Assembly: GCA_030734395.1 (NCBI GenBank)
Contig: JAUZTG010000042.1
Location: 2,728,001-2,792,000 of the forward strand
From: Sarocladium kiliense
Lineage: Eukaryota > Ascomycota > Sordariomycetes > Hypocreales > Sarocladiaceae
Length of the DNA stretch: 64,000 nt
Direction of reading: 5' to 3'
Made by a program: the position numbers and the translations under genes. The notes beneath the pieces are model-generated. The model searched no databases, had not been told where the DNA came from, and saw only the letters and a list, made by a program, of their open reading frames with translations. Shown piece after piece: positions 1 through 10,639 of the stretch; the first letter of the stretch is position 1, and every line of letters begins with the position of its first letter.

Positions 1-957
1 GAATCTCCATTGATCCCTCGAGAGATCCAAACGTCGTAGAAAGTCGGCTCAGGGCCGACAAAAGTCCAGTCCATCGCACAGGTCATATCTGCGCCAAGTT
101 TCTGGCGCTGATAGGCGAGTTCGAGGATATCCTCGGAGCAGGCGGCGACATCATTGAGGAAGACGACAGTCGTATTTGCCGAAGCATCGGTTTCTAAAGC
201 ATCGATCAGAGGTTGCAGAGCCAGATTGCGCAATTGCGCGAGTCTCTCTATGCGATGTCCCTTTTTGGGATTGATGGTAGACGTAGAGTGGAAATAACGA
301 ATGCCTAGGCGGTCTAGGAAGGGCTCCAATGCTTTGAGCACATCGCCAGTGCCATCGGGTGAGTTTCCTTCAACGATGGAGAGGGCACAACGTTCGACGC
401 CGAGAAAGTCGATTGCCTCAAGAATGCTCCCCATGAGTCTCGGCAGCAGTGAGAGGTTTTTCCGCAAGTTGAGAGCGAAGAAAAAGTCAAGCCCAGCATC
501 TTCAGGGTCTGAGTCGCCAAGGCTTCTCAGTGGCGCATATCTTGTCTCATTGATGGGAGGACACGGCATGCGCTTGAAAGTTGTTGATTCCGGGTCAAGA
601 ATTGCGTCAACATATTCCTGGATACGCGTCGCTTGAAGAATGGTTCCTGTGAGAAGTCAGTTGGCGCTCTGATTGGAGACAAGGTTGCAGTGACGGACCA
701 TTGCCTATCGTCAGCTTCGGCAGCGGCTCAATTACCACCGATGGTGTTGGTGAGGCAGCAACCTCTGAGATAGGTGCATCGGGCAAAGTCACGTCGGGAG
801 TTGGCACCTCATGGCTGCCTTCAATCGAGGGGATGTGCAGCTTCGGAAGGACGACGCGAGAGAGGTAGTCACTGCTTAGGTAGAGGCTTGTCGCGACCAA
901 CAGGAATGCCACGACGGGCACGATGATGAGGAGTGTTCTCCGATCGCGATACATCAC
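1..957 (-). CDS. GT69 (CAP59/CMT1-like) alpha-1,3-mannosyltransferase, 5' part only
   Basis: About 300 residues are visible; the C-terminal part runs off the left edge. Exon 1 is 957-699 and exon 2 runs from 646 to beyond position 1. The intron (698-647, 52 bp) has donor GTCCGT, branch CTGAC and acceptor CACAG, and joins the frame exactly. The N-terminus is that of a type II Golgi enzyme: a short basic head (YRDRRT) and one membrane segment at about residues 8-28, followed by a Pro/Thr-rich stem. Exon 2 carries the GT69 blocks FLNDVAACSEDILEL and ADMTCAMDW and then DVWISRGINGD. Known family members are fungal mannosyltransferases related to Cryptococcus CMT1/CAP59, acting on cell-wall or capsule glycans in the secretory pathway. 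The acceptor of this enzyme cannot be told. Family assignment is firm; the exact reaction is inferred. Confidence 0.85.
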
Positions 958-3073
958 GACGTGCTTTCATCTGCCATCAGGCCATTGTGTCGGAAGGATT
1001 GATCGCCTTGAGAGGAACACGATGACAGAAGTCGATTCAAGATGAGCCGCGATGAAAAGAGGGAAATGGTCTGTTTGAGAGGTCGGGCCGCTGGGACTCC
1101 GGAGGAATGGTTTGGGGGTGAGACGAGATGAGACGATCCAGCACTAAGGTATGCAGGGCAATCGGCACATTTTCACCACAGCGATAGCCACCGTATCGCA
1201 TCTTTGCTTACGGCTGTTCACGAATCCCGTCTCGCGTTGTTCTTGGTCGCTTGAGCAGACCAAATGCGGCAATCTCGACTTTCAGGTACAAAGCAAACAT
1301 TGGTCACAGCTGTCAAACAGTCGCTTCTCAACGAGTCGCTCCAATCGGCAATTCGCCCTCACTGACACTGATCATACCATTGTGAAGCAGCCCGTGTTCG
1401 CGTATCTAGGGAGCTCCTGGACTAATTCCAATAGATCAGGGGATAGGCCCTCGGCGTTATCAACTGGCTCCCAATAGTCCATTTTAGCCTTTCCTGCTTC
1501 AATTTACGCGGCTTACCCGTCTGTCTTCTCATTCCACCAAGTCTTCTGCCAATGCCGCGCTGGCGCAAAGGAAGTTATGCTGTGCTCCAATTGCAAGGCC
1601 ATGACTGCATCAGCGTCCCCTCCTCGGCTGGCGAGGTGAGCTTGACATTTACCATCTAGAGCCTTATTGTCGAAACAGAGGATACTTGCACCCTCATGTT
1701 CGGTGCCCAATCTCCTCAATTGACGCCACCGATCAGCAAACGCCTGCGGCTGTGCATGTCAGCCTCGTATTGCAAAGGAAGAGGCCCCGAGAACCCTCCA
1801 GGTGGAAGTCGTGGAATCCAGATCCGCTCCTTATGCCACCTAGACTCCAAACCGTCTTGAACCGACAGCTTTTACAACGAGCGATCGGTGTTCTTCATCG
1901 GACAGTACTGGCGAAACGTCTGCGGATAGCACACTTGGCACTCTTCACGACACATCTACGAGGAGCATCATGCAGGTAAGGTTAAGGCTCGTAAGAGAAT
2001 GACCAGAGGATGCCTTGGGTTTTCCGCGAGGCAGTGGCCAACGATCCTTTGTCCGCACAGAGTGGAGGATGCTCGACTGTCATTGCCTTGTCCTGCGTAT
2101 CTGTTAGGTGAATGAAGGGTCAGAGTATACATCCAAAGAGCAACCCCATCCCGCGGCTTTGGGGCCACACATCTTGCCGATAGTGGGTAGCCCTCTCGAT
2201 GCAAAGCTTTAACCCGCTCTTCATATGTGGCTTGGCCTCCGAACAAGCTCTCTTGGCAACCTCTCCCAGGGTTGATACCCATCAATGAGTGGCACTGCGA
2301 CGAGCTATTCAGAATTGGTTCAGAATTGGATAGCTTTGACTACCATGTGTGAAGATCTATTCTTAGTGACTTTGGGCAGCATGTAGTATAATGGTCATTC
2401 CAAGGTCACGACAGTAACCTTACCGTCAAGCATGTCATCCATGTCCCAGCTCCCTGGTCCCTCCCTAGTGGTCGAGGGTCCCTTCGAGGGTCCCTTCATC
2501 TGAACTGAACGATGAGCTCGATCGCCATATCTAGCAAACGACATGCGGAGGACCGTCATGAGCACCTTCGGAGAGATCATCTCGATCGGTCTTGGCGTCA
2601 TGAGAAAAGCTTAAATCCTAGAATAGGCCGTGATGATCTGCAAACTGGGGTGGATGGCAGTGAAGGCGGATGGCATAAAAACAAGCTTATGAGGGTGGCT
2701 GTGGCCATGGTGGTGAGTGGCGTGCGTCCCCAGCACTGAAACCGCGTCACCATACGCTGTAGTGGTGCAGTTAGCGGGAGGGAGCCGGGACCCTGACGAC
2801 GTCACCGCACGGAACGACCTGCAGGATGCTGCCCTTTGCCTGCCAAGGCACAGATCCGCGACCCTTGAGCGCAACTTCTTTAAAGTGCTGTTCACTCCTC
2901 CGCATTCTTCTGGAATTCTCTCTTCGCATCAATAATCAACCTAAGAAACCACATCAAACAAATTCGAATTCCAGTAAGCCATGTCTGCCTCATTGTCTGT
3001 GTCTCGCTAGCTAACGCCGAGCTCAAGTATCACACAACTACCTCAACAAAGATCACTGCTACCCCGATCCGAA
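958..3073. other. Gene-free stretch between the GT69 gene and the miniprotein
   Basis: About 2.1 kb with only short reading frames on both strands, none with a recognisable motif, a plausible intron chain or a good start context. It must contain the promoter of the GT69 gene (right-hand end of that gene) and of the miniprotein. A GTAAGC...CTAG pair at about 2972-3010 could be a leader intron of the miniprotein transcript. I see nothing else. Confidence 0.4.
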
Positions 3074-3205
3074 ATGGGCTTCCGTTACAGCAAGGGATTT
3101 GGTGGTCGTCACGTCGGTACCAGCGTTAATGTCAGCAGACGAGGTGTCCGTCGCGGCCCATGGCGCTTCTCGTTTGGCGGATGGAGCTGCTTCAAGCACC
3201 GCTAA
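3074..3205 (+). CDS. 43-residue DUF4236-like miniprotein
   Basis: An uninterrupted ATG-to-TAA frame of 44 codons. The protein begins MGFRYSK, has VNVSRRGV in the middle, and ends in a Gly/Trp/Phe/Arg-rich stretch (GPWRFSFGGW, then CFKHR). The start MGFR-x-x-K followed about a dozen residues later by (L/V)N(L/V)S(K/R)xGV is the signature of the small bacterial DUF4236 domain, whose function is unknown. The protein is strongly basic, with about nine Arg/Lys and no acidic residues. It lies alone, 450 bp upstream of RAD9 on the same strand. Against a chance frame: the motif order, the lack of rare codons and the basic, Gly-rich composition. For chance: it is very short. The call is inference from motif resemblance. 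Confidence 0.5.
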   Translation: MGFRYSKGFGGRHVGTSVNVSRRGVRRGPWRFSFGGWSCFKHR

Positions 3206-3654
3206 ATGCACCACGACATGATTCTATGACAACGTTACGATATTGAACTTAAGGGACGAGAGGAATAGCGCGGGTCTTGTTCTCAATGTTTTCGGTTCGG
3301 AAAGGCAGCACCTATAGTTTTCTTCATAATACGACCAGCATGACTTGAATGATCGATCACAGGCAAAGATGACGTTTCGTGAGGCGCTACGTGGGTATGC
3401 AACCAAGCGAAATATCACAATTAGCGGGGCGATCCGGAATTCCGTGACCCTACCACTCCACCCTACTCGTCGCTCGTCCTAATAAGCGTGAAAGACGCGT
3501 CCCGTCTACAAGTCTACTACAATTGGCAAAGTGAACCGAGAGGAAACACACATCTCTTATCGTGAATGCTGCTGTGCCAAGCCTACTTTGATCTCAATGC
3601 ACGGTGTCCAGCACAGTCGGAGTCAGCGTTGACTTCACAGCTATCAATGCCATC
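3206..3654. promoter_or_regulatory. Intergenic region and leader upstream of RAD9
   Basis: 449 bp between the miniprotein stop and the RAD9 start. No conserved box is recognised. Several ATGs occur just upstream of the chosen RAD9 start, one of which opens a uORF across it (listed separately). Frames open through here without an ATG (from a GTG at 3604) but were not used. Confidence 0.4.
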
Positions 3655-3679
3655 ATGGCGGTTCTCAGCTTTACGCTAA
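3647..3679 (+). promoter_or_regulatory. uORF straddling the RAD9 start codon
   Basis: An ATG at 3647 opens a 10-codon frame ending in TAA at 3677-3679, in a different frame from RAD9 and overlapping its ATG at 3655. If transcripts begin upstream of 3647, scanning ribosomes would meet this ATG first and terminate 25 nt inside RAD9. It may instead lie downstream of, or be removed by, an unrecognised leader intron (a CACAG acceptor sits at about 3636-3640). Confidence 0.4.
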
Positions 3680-5286
3680 GCGAGGAGGGCGTGGCAGCTT
3701 TCCGCGATGCTCTCATCTGCCTCAATAAATTCAGCGATGATGTCTCTATGGAGGCCAGGAAAGATTCTGTAGGACCCTTTACTCCTCCAGACCCTGAATC
3801 AGACTAATTTGGCTGAAGTTTCTTTTGACCACCCTCAATACCTCGAAGTCTGCCTATGCCGGCTTTCGGTTTTCCACGACGAAATTCTTCTCTCGATATC
3901 AGTACCAAGGCGGTGGTCAATTCCGCGAGAGGTTCTATTGCAACCTCTACATTAGAGTACGTTCTACCAAAAGTGATAAGCCGTCTGAATTGGATCGCTC
4001 ATGCCAGACCACTAGGCCCTCATCTCGCTGTTCCGAAGCCGAACAAGCAATGATCCGCAGAGAGACGCTGAGAAGCAGACACTGATTGACCGCTGCGATG
4101 TCTCCATAGAAGATGGTGAAGGAGTGAAGAGTCGATTTATTGCACGAATCATCTTCAGAAATGGTCTGACCTCTACTCATCGCCTCCCATACGAAGTTGC
4201 GCTCCCAACGCATGCCAAGTTCAACAGACAGGACTCACCGCATCATTGGACGATCTCCTCGAGAACGCTCCGTCAATTAATGGATCACTTTGGTCCGGGA
4301 ATCGAGTTTCTGGATATCAACACAGACGGTGACCATGTCAACTTTACTTGCTTCAGTGAGAAAAGTGTGAGCGAAGACGGTTTGTTTTATCCTACTTCTT
4401 CCTTCGCATGCTACAGACTTCTAATTCCCTACCAGCCGTTCTGAAGAAACCTTTACAAACATCGATTGCCGTCGAGGTAGATGAGTTTGACGACATTGAC
4501 GTGGAGGACAAGCTGCACATCGTCATCTCTGTGAAAGACTTCCGAGCCATCATTCAACATGCTGGAATTACTGGCAACGAGATCTCGGCTCGCTACTCTA
4601 TCCCCGCCAAACCCATTCAGCTATCCTATTCCAGCGATGCCATCTCCTGCGAGTTTCTCATCATGACTGTTGGCGAGCGAGGCAGCAACCCAGCTCAAAA
4701 GACGAAGAAGGGCCGGAAGAACGCGGCTCAGGATGGCGGTCCTCGCCTGGAAGCCGCATCTCGTAGGGAAAGCGTTGCGCCTATGGCGGCATCAGCTGAG
4801 GCCGCTCAAGCTCAGGTGCCACAAGCACAAACGGCTCAGAAACCACAGCAACAGGTCTCAGGGATGCGCCCTCCAGTCACGAACACCGCTCCCCACATTG
4901 GTGCACCACGAGCCAGTGCTTCACGGATCGGTGCCTTCGACTTGCGACCCTCGCAGCATCCCACTCAACGCCCGCCGCCCCCAACCATGGGATCTCAGAG
5001 CCTTTTTGTGGATGACGAAGGGTGGGAGCCCGTAGGCGATGAAGATGAGGATCAAGAGGACGACGCCAGGCTCGAATGGGATCACAGCGCGGAAACCGTA
5101 AGTGATACCTCTGCGTTGTCCCAGTCCCTGATACTAACATCTCAGAATCCGTCCACCTTACATATGAGCCGGGTGGAAGACAGACCCCCTACGCAAGTGG
5201 ACCGTCAGCCCGCTGGGCCATCATCGTATTTGGAACCGACCCAGAAGCTTTCTGACGTCAAAAACCTGGCTCTCTTCCCAGACTGA
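3655..5286 (+). CDS. RAD9: RAD9, checkpoint clamp (9-1-1) subunit
   Basis: Five exons: 3655-3768, 3819-3956, 4016-4379, 4436-5097, 5146-5286, giving 472 residues. Introns are 48-60 bp; intron 2 has a GTACGT donor, and intron 4 has GTAAGT, TACTAAC and CTCAG but is 48 bp, so the frame would read through if it were retained. Rad9 is the PCNA-like subunit that with Rad1 and Hus1 is loaded at damaged DNA and activates the ATR-type kinase. Residues 1 to about 280 are the clamp fold, starting MAVLSFTLSEEG and including SKSAYAGFRF, FFSRYQYQ, LYIRALISLFRSR and LHIVISVKDF. The remainder is a disordered phospho-tail rich in Ala, Gln, Pro and Ser, with an acidic patch near 400-425 and a C-terminal VKNLALFPD resembling the usual Rad9 end. 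The start is chosen because orthologues begin with this sequence. Confidence 0.93.
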
Positions 5287-5326
5287 GCTGCCCAAGCGCA
5301 CTGCAGACAATGTATTGCTTTTGCTC

Positions 5327-6412
5327 TCAGCTGGCGATGTAAATCCAGCTAGTGGCACAGCCGGCACCCACAGAAGCTATGCGACTGCCTGGAGGGATGT
5401 ATTTGGAGGAAGCGACCACGTTCCATCGGCCCTTGACATCGTTGTCCTCAGTTTGTGGGCCGCAGTTGCCATGCTCTCCCCAACCCCATGCGATTACTTC
5501 GGCATCTTCAGTGAGAGCAACAACATGCTCGCTACCGGCGGCGAAGGACTTGATGACTGGCAATTTTGGTGGTGGTATCTGCCCATGGTCGTCGCGGCCC
5601 CAGGCGAGGAGCTCACCAACCTCGGTAAGGACATAGAAGTTTCCCCAACTGGCACCGACATCTTTCCAGGCAGGGATGGTCTCGGGGACATTTGATTGCA
5701 GGCCCCATTTGTCGGAGCCTAGGACTCTCAGCTGGCCGCTTCCCGGCTCCCCGAATAAACAGGTCGCTTCCTTCGCGCACACAGCTCGCTTGACAGGGAA
5801 GTCGTTCTCTATCCGACGAGGCTGGTACAACACCGCTCCTGGCTCGCCGGCCTGGCCTTTCCTGCAGTTGCCCCAACCATAAACATCGCCGTTGCTGAGG
5901 ACGACGACAACGTGACCCATGGATGCATGCATGTCGATGACTTCGGTTCCTGAAGGTGGAAAGTCCTTCAGGCGCGTAGCGGAGGGCGTGCGCATGATGA
6001 GCTCGCCCGTCCCCAGCTCTCCTTTACTGCCCATTCCAAGACTAAACACCTGGGTACTTTTCTCTTCTGCATCTTTTGTAACGAAAATGGTGGCCTCCCA
6101 TGTGGCAACGACGAAAGTGACCTCTCCGTAAGCAGCTTCGTCCTTGCTCGGCTGGAACGATGTGAAGACCGGTAGATTGGGTCGAGGGCCTAGGCCACAA
6201 GCTCCACTGCTTGCATCGCCGCTCCAGAAGAGGTGACCGGATTCTGTGAGAAGTAGTGTGTGATTACCTCCCGCAGCTACCTTGGTGATCGGGGAGGCTG
6301 AGGCTGGGCGGTCTGGGAAGAAGGAAACTTGTCTCGGGACTGAGACGTCTTGGTCGTGACAAATACCCAGCTGGCCTGAGCCGTTAGAGCCCAAGGCAAA
6401 CAAGTCAGCCAT
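5327..6412 (-). CDS. ATS1: ATS1-like RCC1-repeat (beta-propeller) protein
   Basis: Single exon, 361 residues, from ATG at 6412. RCC1/Ats1-type repeats run through the whole length: it opens LFALGSNGSGQLGI, then NHTLLLTESGHLFWSG, VYGWGNCRKGQAGEPG, LLAWGRDDHGQ and VIAWGWGEHGNCGP. Length and N-terminus fit yeast Ats1 (about 330 residues), a partner of Kti11/Dph3 in diphthamide synthesis and Elongator-dependent tRNA wobble-uridine modification rather than a nuclear Ran exchange factor such as RCC1. Seven-bladed propeller architecture is expected. Its stop is 40 bp from the RAD9 stop on the other strand, so the 3' UTRs probably overlap. It shares a 352-bp promoter with TYR1. The RCC1 family is certain; the ATS1 orthology is likely. 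Confidence 0.85.
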   Translation of the reverse strand: MADLFALGSNGSGQLGICHDQDVSVPRQVSFFPDRPASASPITKVAAGGNHTLLLTESGHLFWSGDASSGACGLGPRPNLPVFTSFQPSKDEAAYGEVTFVVATWEATIFVTKDAEEKSTQVFSLGMGSKGELGTGELIMRTPSATRLKDFPPSGTEVIDMHASMGHVVVVLSNGDVYGWGNCRKGQAGEPGAVLYQPRRIENDFPVKRAVCAKEATCLFGEPGSGQLRVLGSDKWGLQSNVPETIPAWKDVGASWGNFYVLTEVGELLAWGRDDHGQIPPPKLPVIKSFAAGSEHVVALTEDAEVIAWGWGEHGNCGPQTEDNDVKGRWNVVASSKYIPPGSRIASVGAGCATSWIYIAS

Positions 6413-6764
6413 TTTTGAGAGTCACCGAGGAAAGATGATCTTGTACAGTTAGATGCCGTATATGCTCGGGAATGACTGATGTTGAAATTGCATAGATGCA
6501 TACGCCTCATAACTGCATACACCCACCACTTGCGGTATCCACCACCCTATTCCTAGAAAATTCCTGCGGTTTAGCCTCGCTCACCTTTTCTTCTTCCTCC
6601 TTCAACTTCTTTCTCCAAGCTCAAGCTCTCGACCACCTGACAGCGACGCTGCGCAGCAGTCTCTTCTCTTGCCAAGCTCAAGTGAGCTGAAGCAAAGGCC
6701 CGGTATTGCTCATCGCGATTTCCGATTTCCCACTTCGGGAGGAAGCGAGCTCAAGCCGTCGAAA
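6413..6764. promoter_or_regulatory. Bidirectional promoter ATS1/TYR1
   Basis: 352 bp between divergent start codons. The TYR1 side is pyrimidine-rich (runs of TTTCTTCTTCC type near 6580-6615) and has no ATG on the + strand from about 6500 to the TYR1 start, as expected for a transcribed leader. No TATA box is apparent. Confidence 0.6.
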
Positions 6765-8638
6765 ATGGCGGCCTCGCCGAAAGGCTCTGTCCCGCCTGGG
6801 ATGGAGGGCTTCGTCGTTGGCATGATTGGGATGGGTGACATGGGCAAGATGTATACCGAAAGGTTATCCGCTGCTGGTTGGAGGTGAGTGCCAATTGCTC
6901 GGTGAGCACTTGGTGCTTTGCATTTGAGTGGTAAGTTTTGAGCCCTTTTACCCTACTTCACTTTCCCACTTTCCCTGCTATGATGACTAGAGCGCATTTG
7001 GCTCGAGCATTGTTTGGGGCATTCTGGTATCCGTTCCGGCCGCCAGGTCTTGTCCTTTGCTCTCAATGATGTAAACGCTTGCTACCTTAATAAACAACTG
7101 TCTGAGCAACTTCCACAACCTGAACTTCATTCACCCTTCGAGTCATTGGAGCTCCTCGCTGACATTGTCTCTCAGATCTAAGCTCTTTTGTTCTCATTTC
7201 CTACTTGTGGACGAAGACCGAACCGGTATTGACTGACGGTCGATCAGAGTGATGGCCTGCGATAGGGAGGAGAAGTACGAAAGCCTGAAGCAGGAGTTCG
7301 CGGGAATGGTATGGGCTATCTCCAATGCCCCCGACCAACAGCGATCGAATCCGTATGCTGAAGCTCGTCTCGTGCTAGAAAAACGTAGAAATATGCAAGA
7401 ATGGACATCTTGTCTCGAGAGCGAGCGACTACATCATATACAGCGTTGAGGCTGCCAGCATTGGCCGCGTGATTGCTCAGTTTGGTCCATGTATGCCGCC
7501 CTGTTCATTGTGATTTCCCTGCTTGCTTGTTCATCTGTACCTTTGTCTGCAACGCCAAGATCTTAGTCGAGTTCTGACATTTTTCTCCGCAGCAACTAAG
7601 CTCGGCGCAATCGTTGGTGGCCAGACATCCTGTAAATCCCCCGAGATTGAAGCCTTCGAGGCCTATCTCCCTGCCGACGTCGACATTATCTCGTGCCATT
7701 CACTCCACGGCCCTGGTGTCGACCCTCGCAATCAACCGCTCGTCCTTATCCAGCATCGAGCTCCAGACTCATCATTGCGGAAAGTCGAAGCTGCTTTATC
7801 ATGTCTCGAGTCGAACTTCGTCTACCTCACTGCACAAGAACATGATCGTATCACAGCAGATACACAAGCCGTCACACATGCTGCTTTCCTCTCTATGGGC
7901 AAAGCATGGCACGCAAACAACCAATTCCCCTGGATGATGAGTCGTTACGTTGGTGGCATTGAAAATGTCAAAATCAACTTGACAATCAGAATCTATAGTC
8001 AGAAGTGGCATGTCTACGCAGGGTTGGCTATTTTAAACCCGGAAGCGAAGGAGCAAATCGCTCAGTATGCACGCAGCGTCACGGATCTCTACAAGCTGAT
8101 GATTGAGGGTAACCTGGATGGCATGCGCGAACGCATCTTCAAGGCCCGGGAGAAGGTTTTCGGACGTCCCGAGACCTGGAAGACGCAACTGCTTGAACCA
8201 TCCATCCTCACCTCTTTCTCTCTTGGTACTCCCACCGCTGATTCACCCCCTCGCCCAAATAACCACCTTTCTCTTCTTGCCATGGTCGACTGTTGGGCAG
8301 CGCTCAACATCGTCCCTTACGACCACATGCTCTGCAGTACTCCGCTGTTCAGACTACGCCTTGGTGTCACAGAACATCTCTTCCGTGATGACGCGCTGCT
8401 GGAATCGGCGCTTCAGACCGCGGTCGAAGACAAGACCTACCGGAGCGACGACCTGGAGTTCACGTTCGCAGCTCGAGGATGGGCCGAATGTGTAAGCTTG
8501 GGGCACTTTGAGACGTGGGAGAAGAGGTTCGAAAGTACACAGAAATACTTCGAGCCAAGATTTGATGAAGCAAAGGTCGTCGGTCAGCAAATGATGAAGA
8601 AAGTGTTGGAGAGCACAAATGCGGGGTCAGCCAAATGA
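6765..8638 (+). CDS. TYR1: Prephenate dehydrogenase (NADP+), tyrosine biosynthesis
   Basis: Four exons: 6765-6883, 7248-7308, 7379-7490, 7593-8638, giving 445 residues (yeast Tyr1 is 452). The enzyme oxidatively decarboxylates prephenate to 4-hydroxyphenylpyruvate in the cytosol, the branch to tyrosine. The N-terminal Rossmann fold shows GMIGMGDMGKMY, then KNGHLVSRASDYIIYSVEAA, then STKLGAIVGGQTSCKSPEI and VDIISCHSLHGP, all typical of fungal Tyr1. The C-terminal helical domain ends in STNAGSAK. Intron 1 is 364 bp, much longer than the other introns here, and contains two further good donors (about 6902 and 6931). It is divergent to ATS1. An ARO80-like regulator lies about 13 kb away, possibly by chance. 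Exons 2-3 have competing frames, but only this splice chain gives the conserved block. Confidence 0.93.
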
Positions 8639-8993
8639 AGGCACAATCTTCGGTCAGGCGAGTAAATTGATGCTTTAGTCTGGTGGCCAGGGGCGGTGAT
8701 AGAACAATTAGGATCAATTACAATCCTTCCTAACGATCGACCTATTGTCCCACTGTCGGTCTGCCCTGGATACGACTCCGGTACCCTGGCTCAAGTCTGT
8801 CAGCCACAGCACGCCCGACAGGACCTGGCACCCCAGCCGATCGCGTCGTTTTTATCAATCTGTCGAGCAGTTTTTTTTGGTCTCTATATTGCGTTGTATT
8901 CTCCATCTCTGCCCAAACATAACGCTCTCCTCTTCTCGGGACGCGCTGCCGGCTTCAGTCAGCTCAGGTCGGACATCCTACCACTTCACGAGT
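8639..8993. other. TYR1 3' region and leader of the CorA-like gene
   Basis: 355 bp between same-strand genes. It must hold the TYR1 terminator and the downstream promoter. A T-run (about 8871-8880) and a C/T-rich stretch (8890-8940) are visible. No other signal was recognised. Confidence 0.4.
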
Positions 8994-10639
8994 ATGTCCG
9001 GCTTTGCCTCTTTCATCAGAGAGGTCCGGAGAGATGAAGTCCCGACGCCCTCCAAGTCACATGAACCAGAAAAGCCTTGCACTTTTTGGCGGCGCATTAG
9101 CTTGATCTGTGGTAGCGAATCGAATAATATTATTGGCGACAGAGATGGTAGAGGCGAGAATGAGGTCGGCCAGATGTCACAGCAGACGCGAGAGGTCATA
9201 ACCGTCAAACGCAGTCTCAGCCAAGAGGAGCTCGATCTCTTCTCTAAGCGGGATCCTAACGTACATCTGAGCTTTCCTCCTATCAGCGCCCGAGGCTTTC
9301 GCGCTGCGAGCTATCAATGGATCTATCCGGAGCGCGCGACCTGGTGTGAGATTCCCGAACTGCACTTTGTCGGTACATTCCTGACCACATGGTGGCTGCA
9401 ACTGGACAAGAATGTCCCGGAAAGCTGCATTGCTGTAATCACCAGGAAGCTGCAAATTCGCGAGCAGTCTGACGGCAACCTGGAAGGTGGCTATGCCCAA
9501 CGCCCATAATTTCTCGCAGCCTCCAAGTTGCACTGGCTAACAGTAGCATATCAGCTGTCTTTCTCCAAGTCGCAACTATTGAAGAGCAGAGGCAATGGAG
9601 GAGTATCAGTGCCGAGCAGCGGAAAGCTTGCTTCGAGGATCACGCCTTCACTGACCGTCTCACCGACGAGCTCACGCGCCTCTCGCGCCTCTACTCGTGT
9701 CTGGGGCACTGCACTCCTCAAATCCTCCTGCTCCGCATTCACCATGCTCACCTCAATCTCTTCGCGACCTTCCTCTCCGTATACACCTTTCACTACCTCT
9801 CACAGCGAATGCGCGGGTTCTCACGCGTTGCCGACTTCAACCTCCACAAATCGAGCCTGAAGGCACTAGCCAAGGACTCCTCCCGCACGCAGCTGATCGC
9901 CAGCCTGGGAAACAACCTGGTCGCCACTACGGAATCTCTCCTTGAAACCGTTGCCATAGACTCCGCTCTCAGCCATCAGCTAAAGCTCGTAGCCGTCGAC
10001 ATCCGCGGCTCTATATCAGAGATCAGAGCCAGTCTGGGTGGTATGGAAGCAGAGGTATCACAGGGTCTGCGCCATGCAACCATGCAACGCGATCTGGAGC
10101 AGTCCAAAAGTCTTCGTATCCTAACACTTCTCGCCACTTTCTTCCTACCAATGTCCCTGGCCGCAGGTGTCCTGTCGATGCAAACGCGCTTCAAAGATCT
10201 TAAGGTTCTTCTCTACGACTTTTTCGGTGTAACTGTCTTCGCTGTTGCCCTTGCTTTCGTACTCGTCGGTCTTCTCTACGGCTACATTGCCACAAGCAAA
10301 CGTGTCCGCAAAGTCATATATGGTAGTCGATTCGATGATCCTAAGGCCAAGAATTATCGAAATGCTATATTCGGTAGCCAGTTCAGTGTCGCTTTTGTCC
10401 TATTCAAGTTGCGCTTCATTCATGTTTATGCCATGTGTGTTCTCTTGGTCTACTTTGTCTTTTCTTTCGCTATCGGTATGTTCGGCTCTGTACGCGGTGG
10501 CGTGGTCTCCTTGGGGATATCCATCTTTTTGACGGGAATGTTCCTCTGCTTTCTTTGGACACTGTCTCTCCCCGGAGAACAGGATCAGCAACATGACCGT
10601 TCCTCCAGCGTGACTGAGGCCCCCCAAGAGGTTGAATGA
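8994..10639 (+). CDS. Divergent CorA-like membrane protein with four membrane segments
   Basis: Modelled as two exons, 8994-9486 and 9555-10639, giving 525 residues. The intron has a weak donor (GTGGCT) but a strong GCTAAC branch and ATCAG acceptor, so the donor is the uncertain point. The N-terminal half is soluble, with FLTTWWLQL near residue 127 and a long helical region rich in Gln, Leu and Arg. Four membrane segments follow at about 352-372, 386-410, 452-475 and 480-502. The first (ILTLLATFFLPMSLAAGVLSM) has the shape of the CorA/Mrs2 first membrane helix, but the GMN selectivity motif that should close it is absent (it reads VLSMQTR). Residues QRDLEQSKSLR before it resemble the CorA stalk helix. 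Mg2+ transport should therefore not be assumed. The family is common among filamentous fungi, with function unknown. Confidence 0.7.

Noticed and set aside
3604..3654. An N-terminal extension of RAD9 from position 3604
   Set aside because: The initiating codon would be GTG, and Rad9 proteins begin at the MAVLSFTL motif.
9487..9519. A 33-bp intron (GTGGCT to CGCAG) in the CorA-like gene
   Set aside because: Too short for a spliceosomal intron and it breaks the downstream frame; the acceptor at 9554 with a GCTAAC branch fits better.
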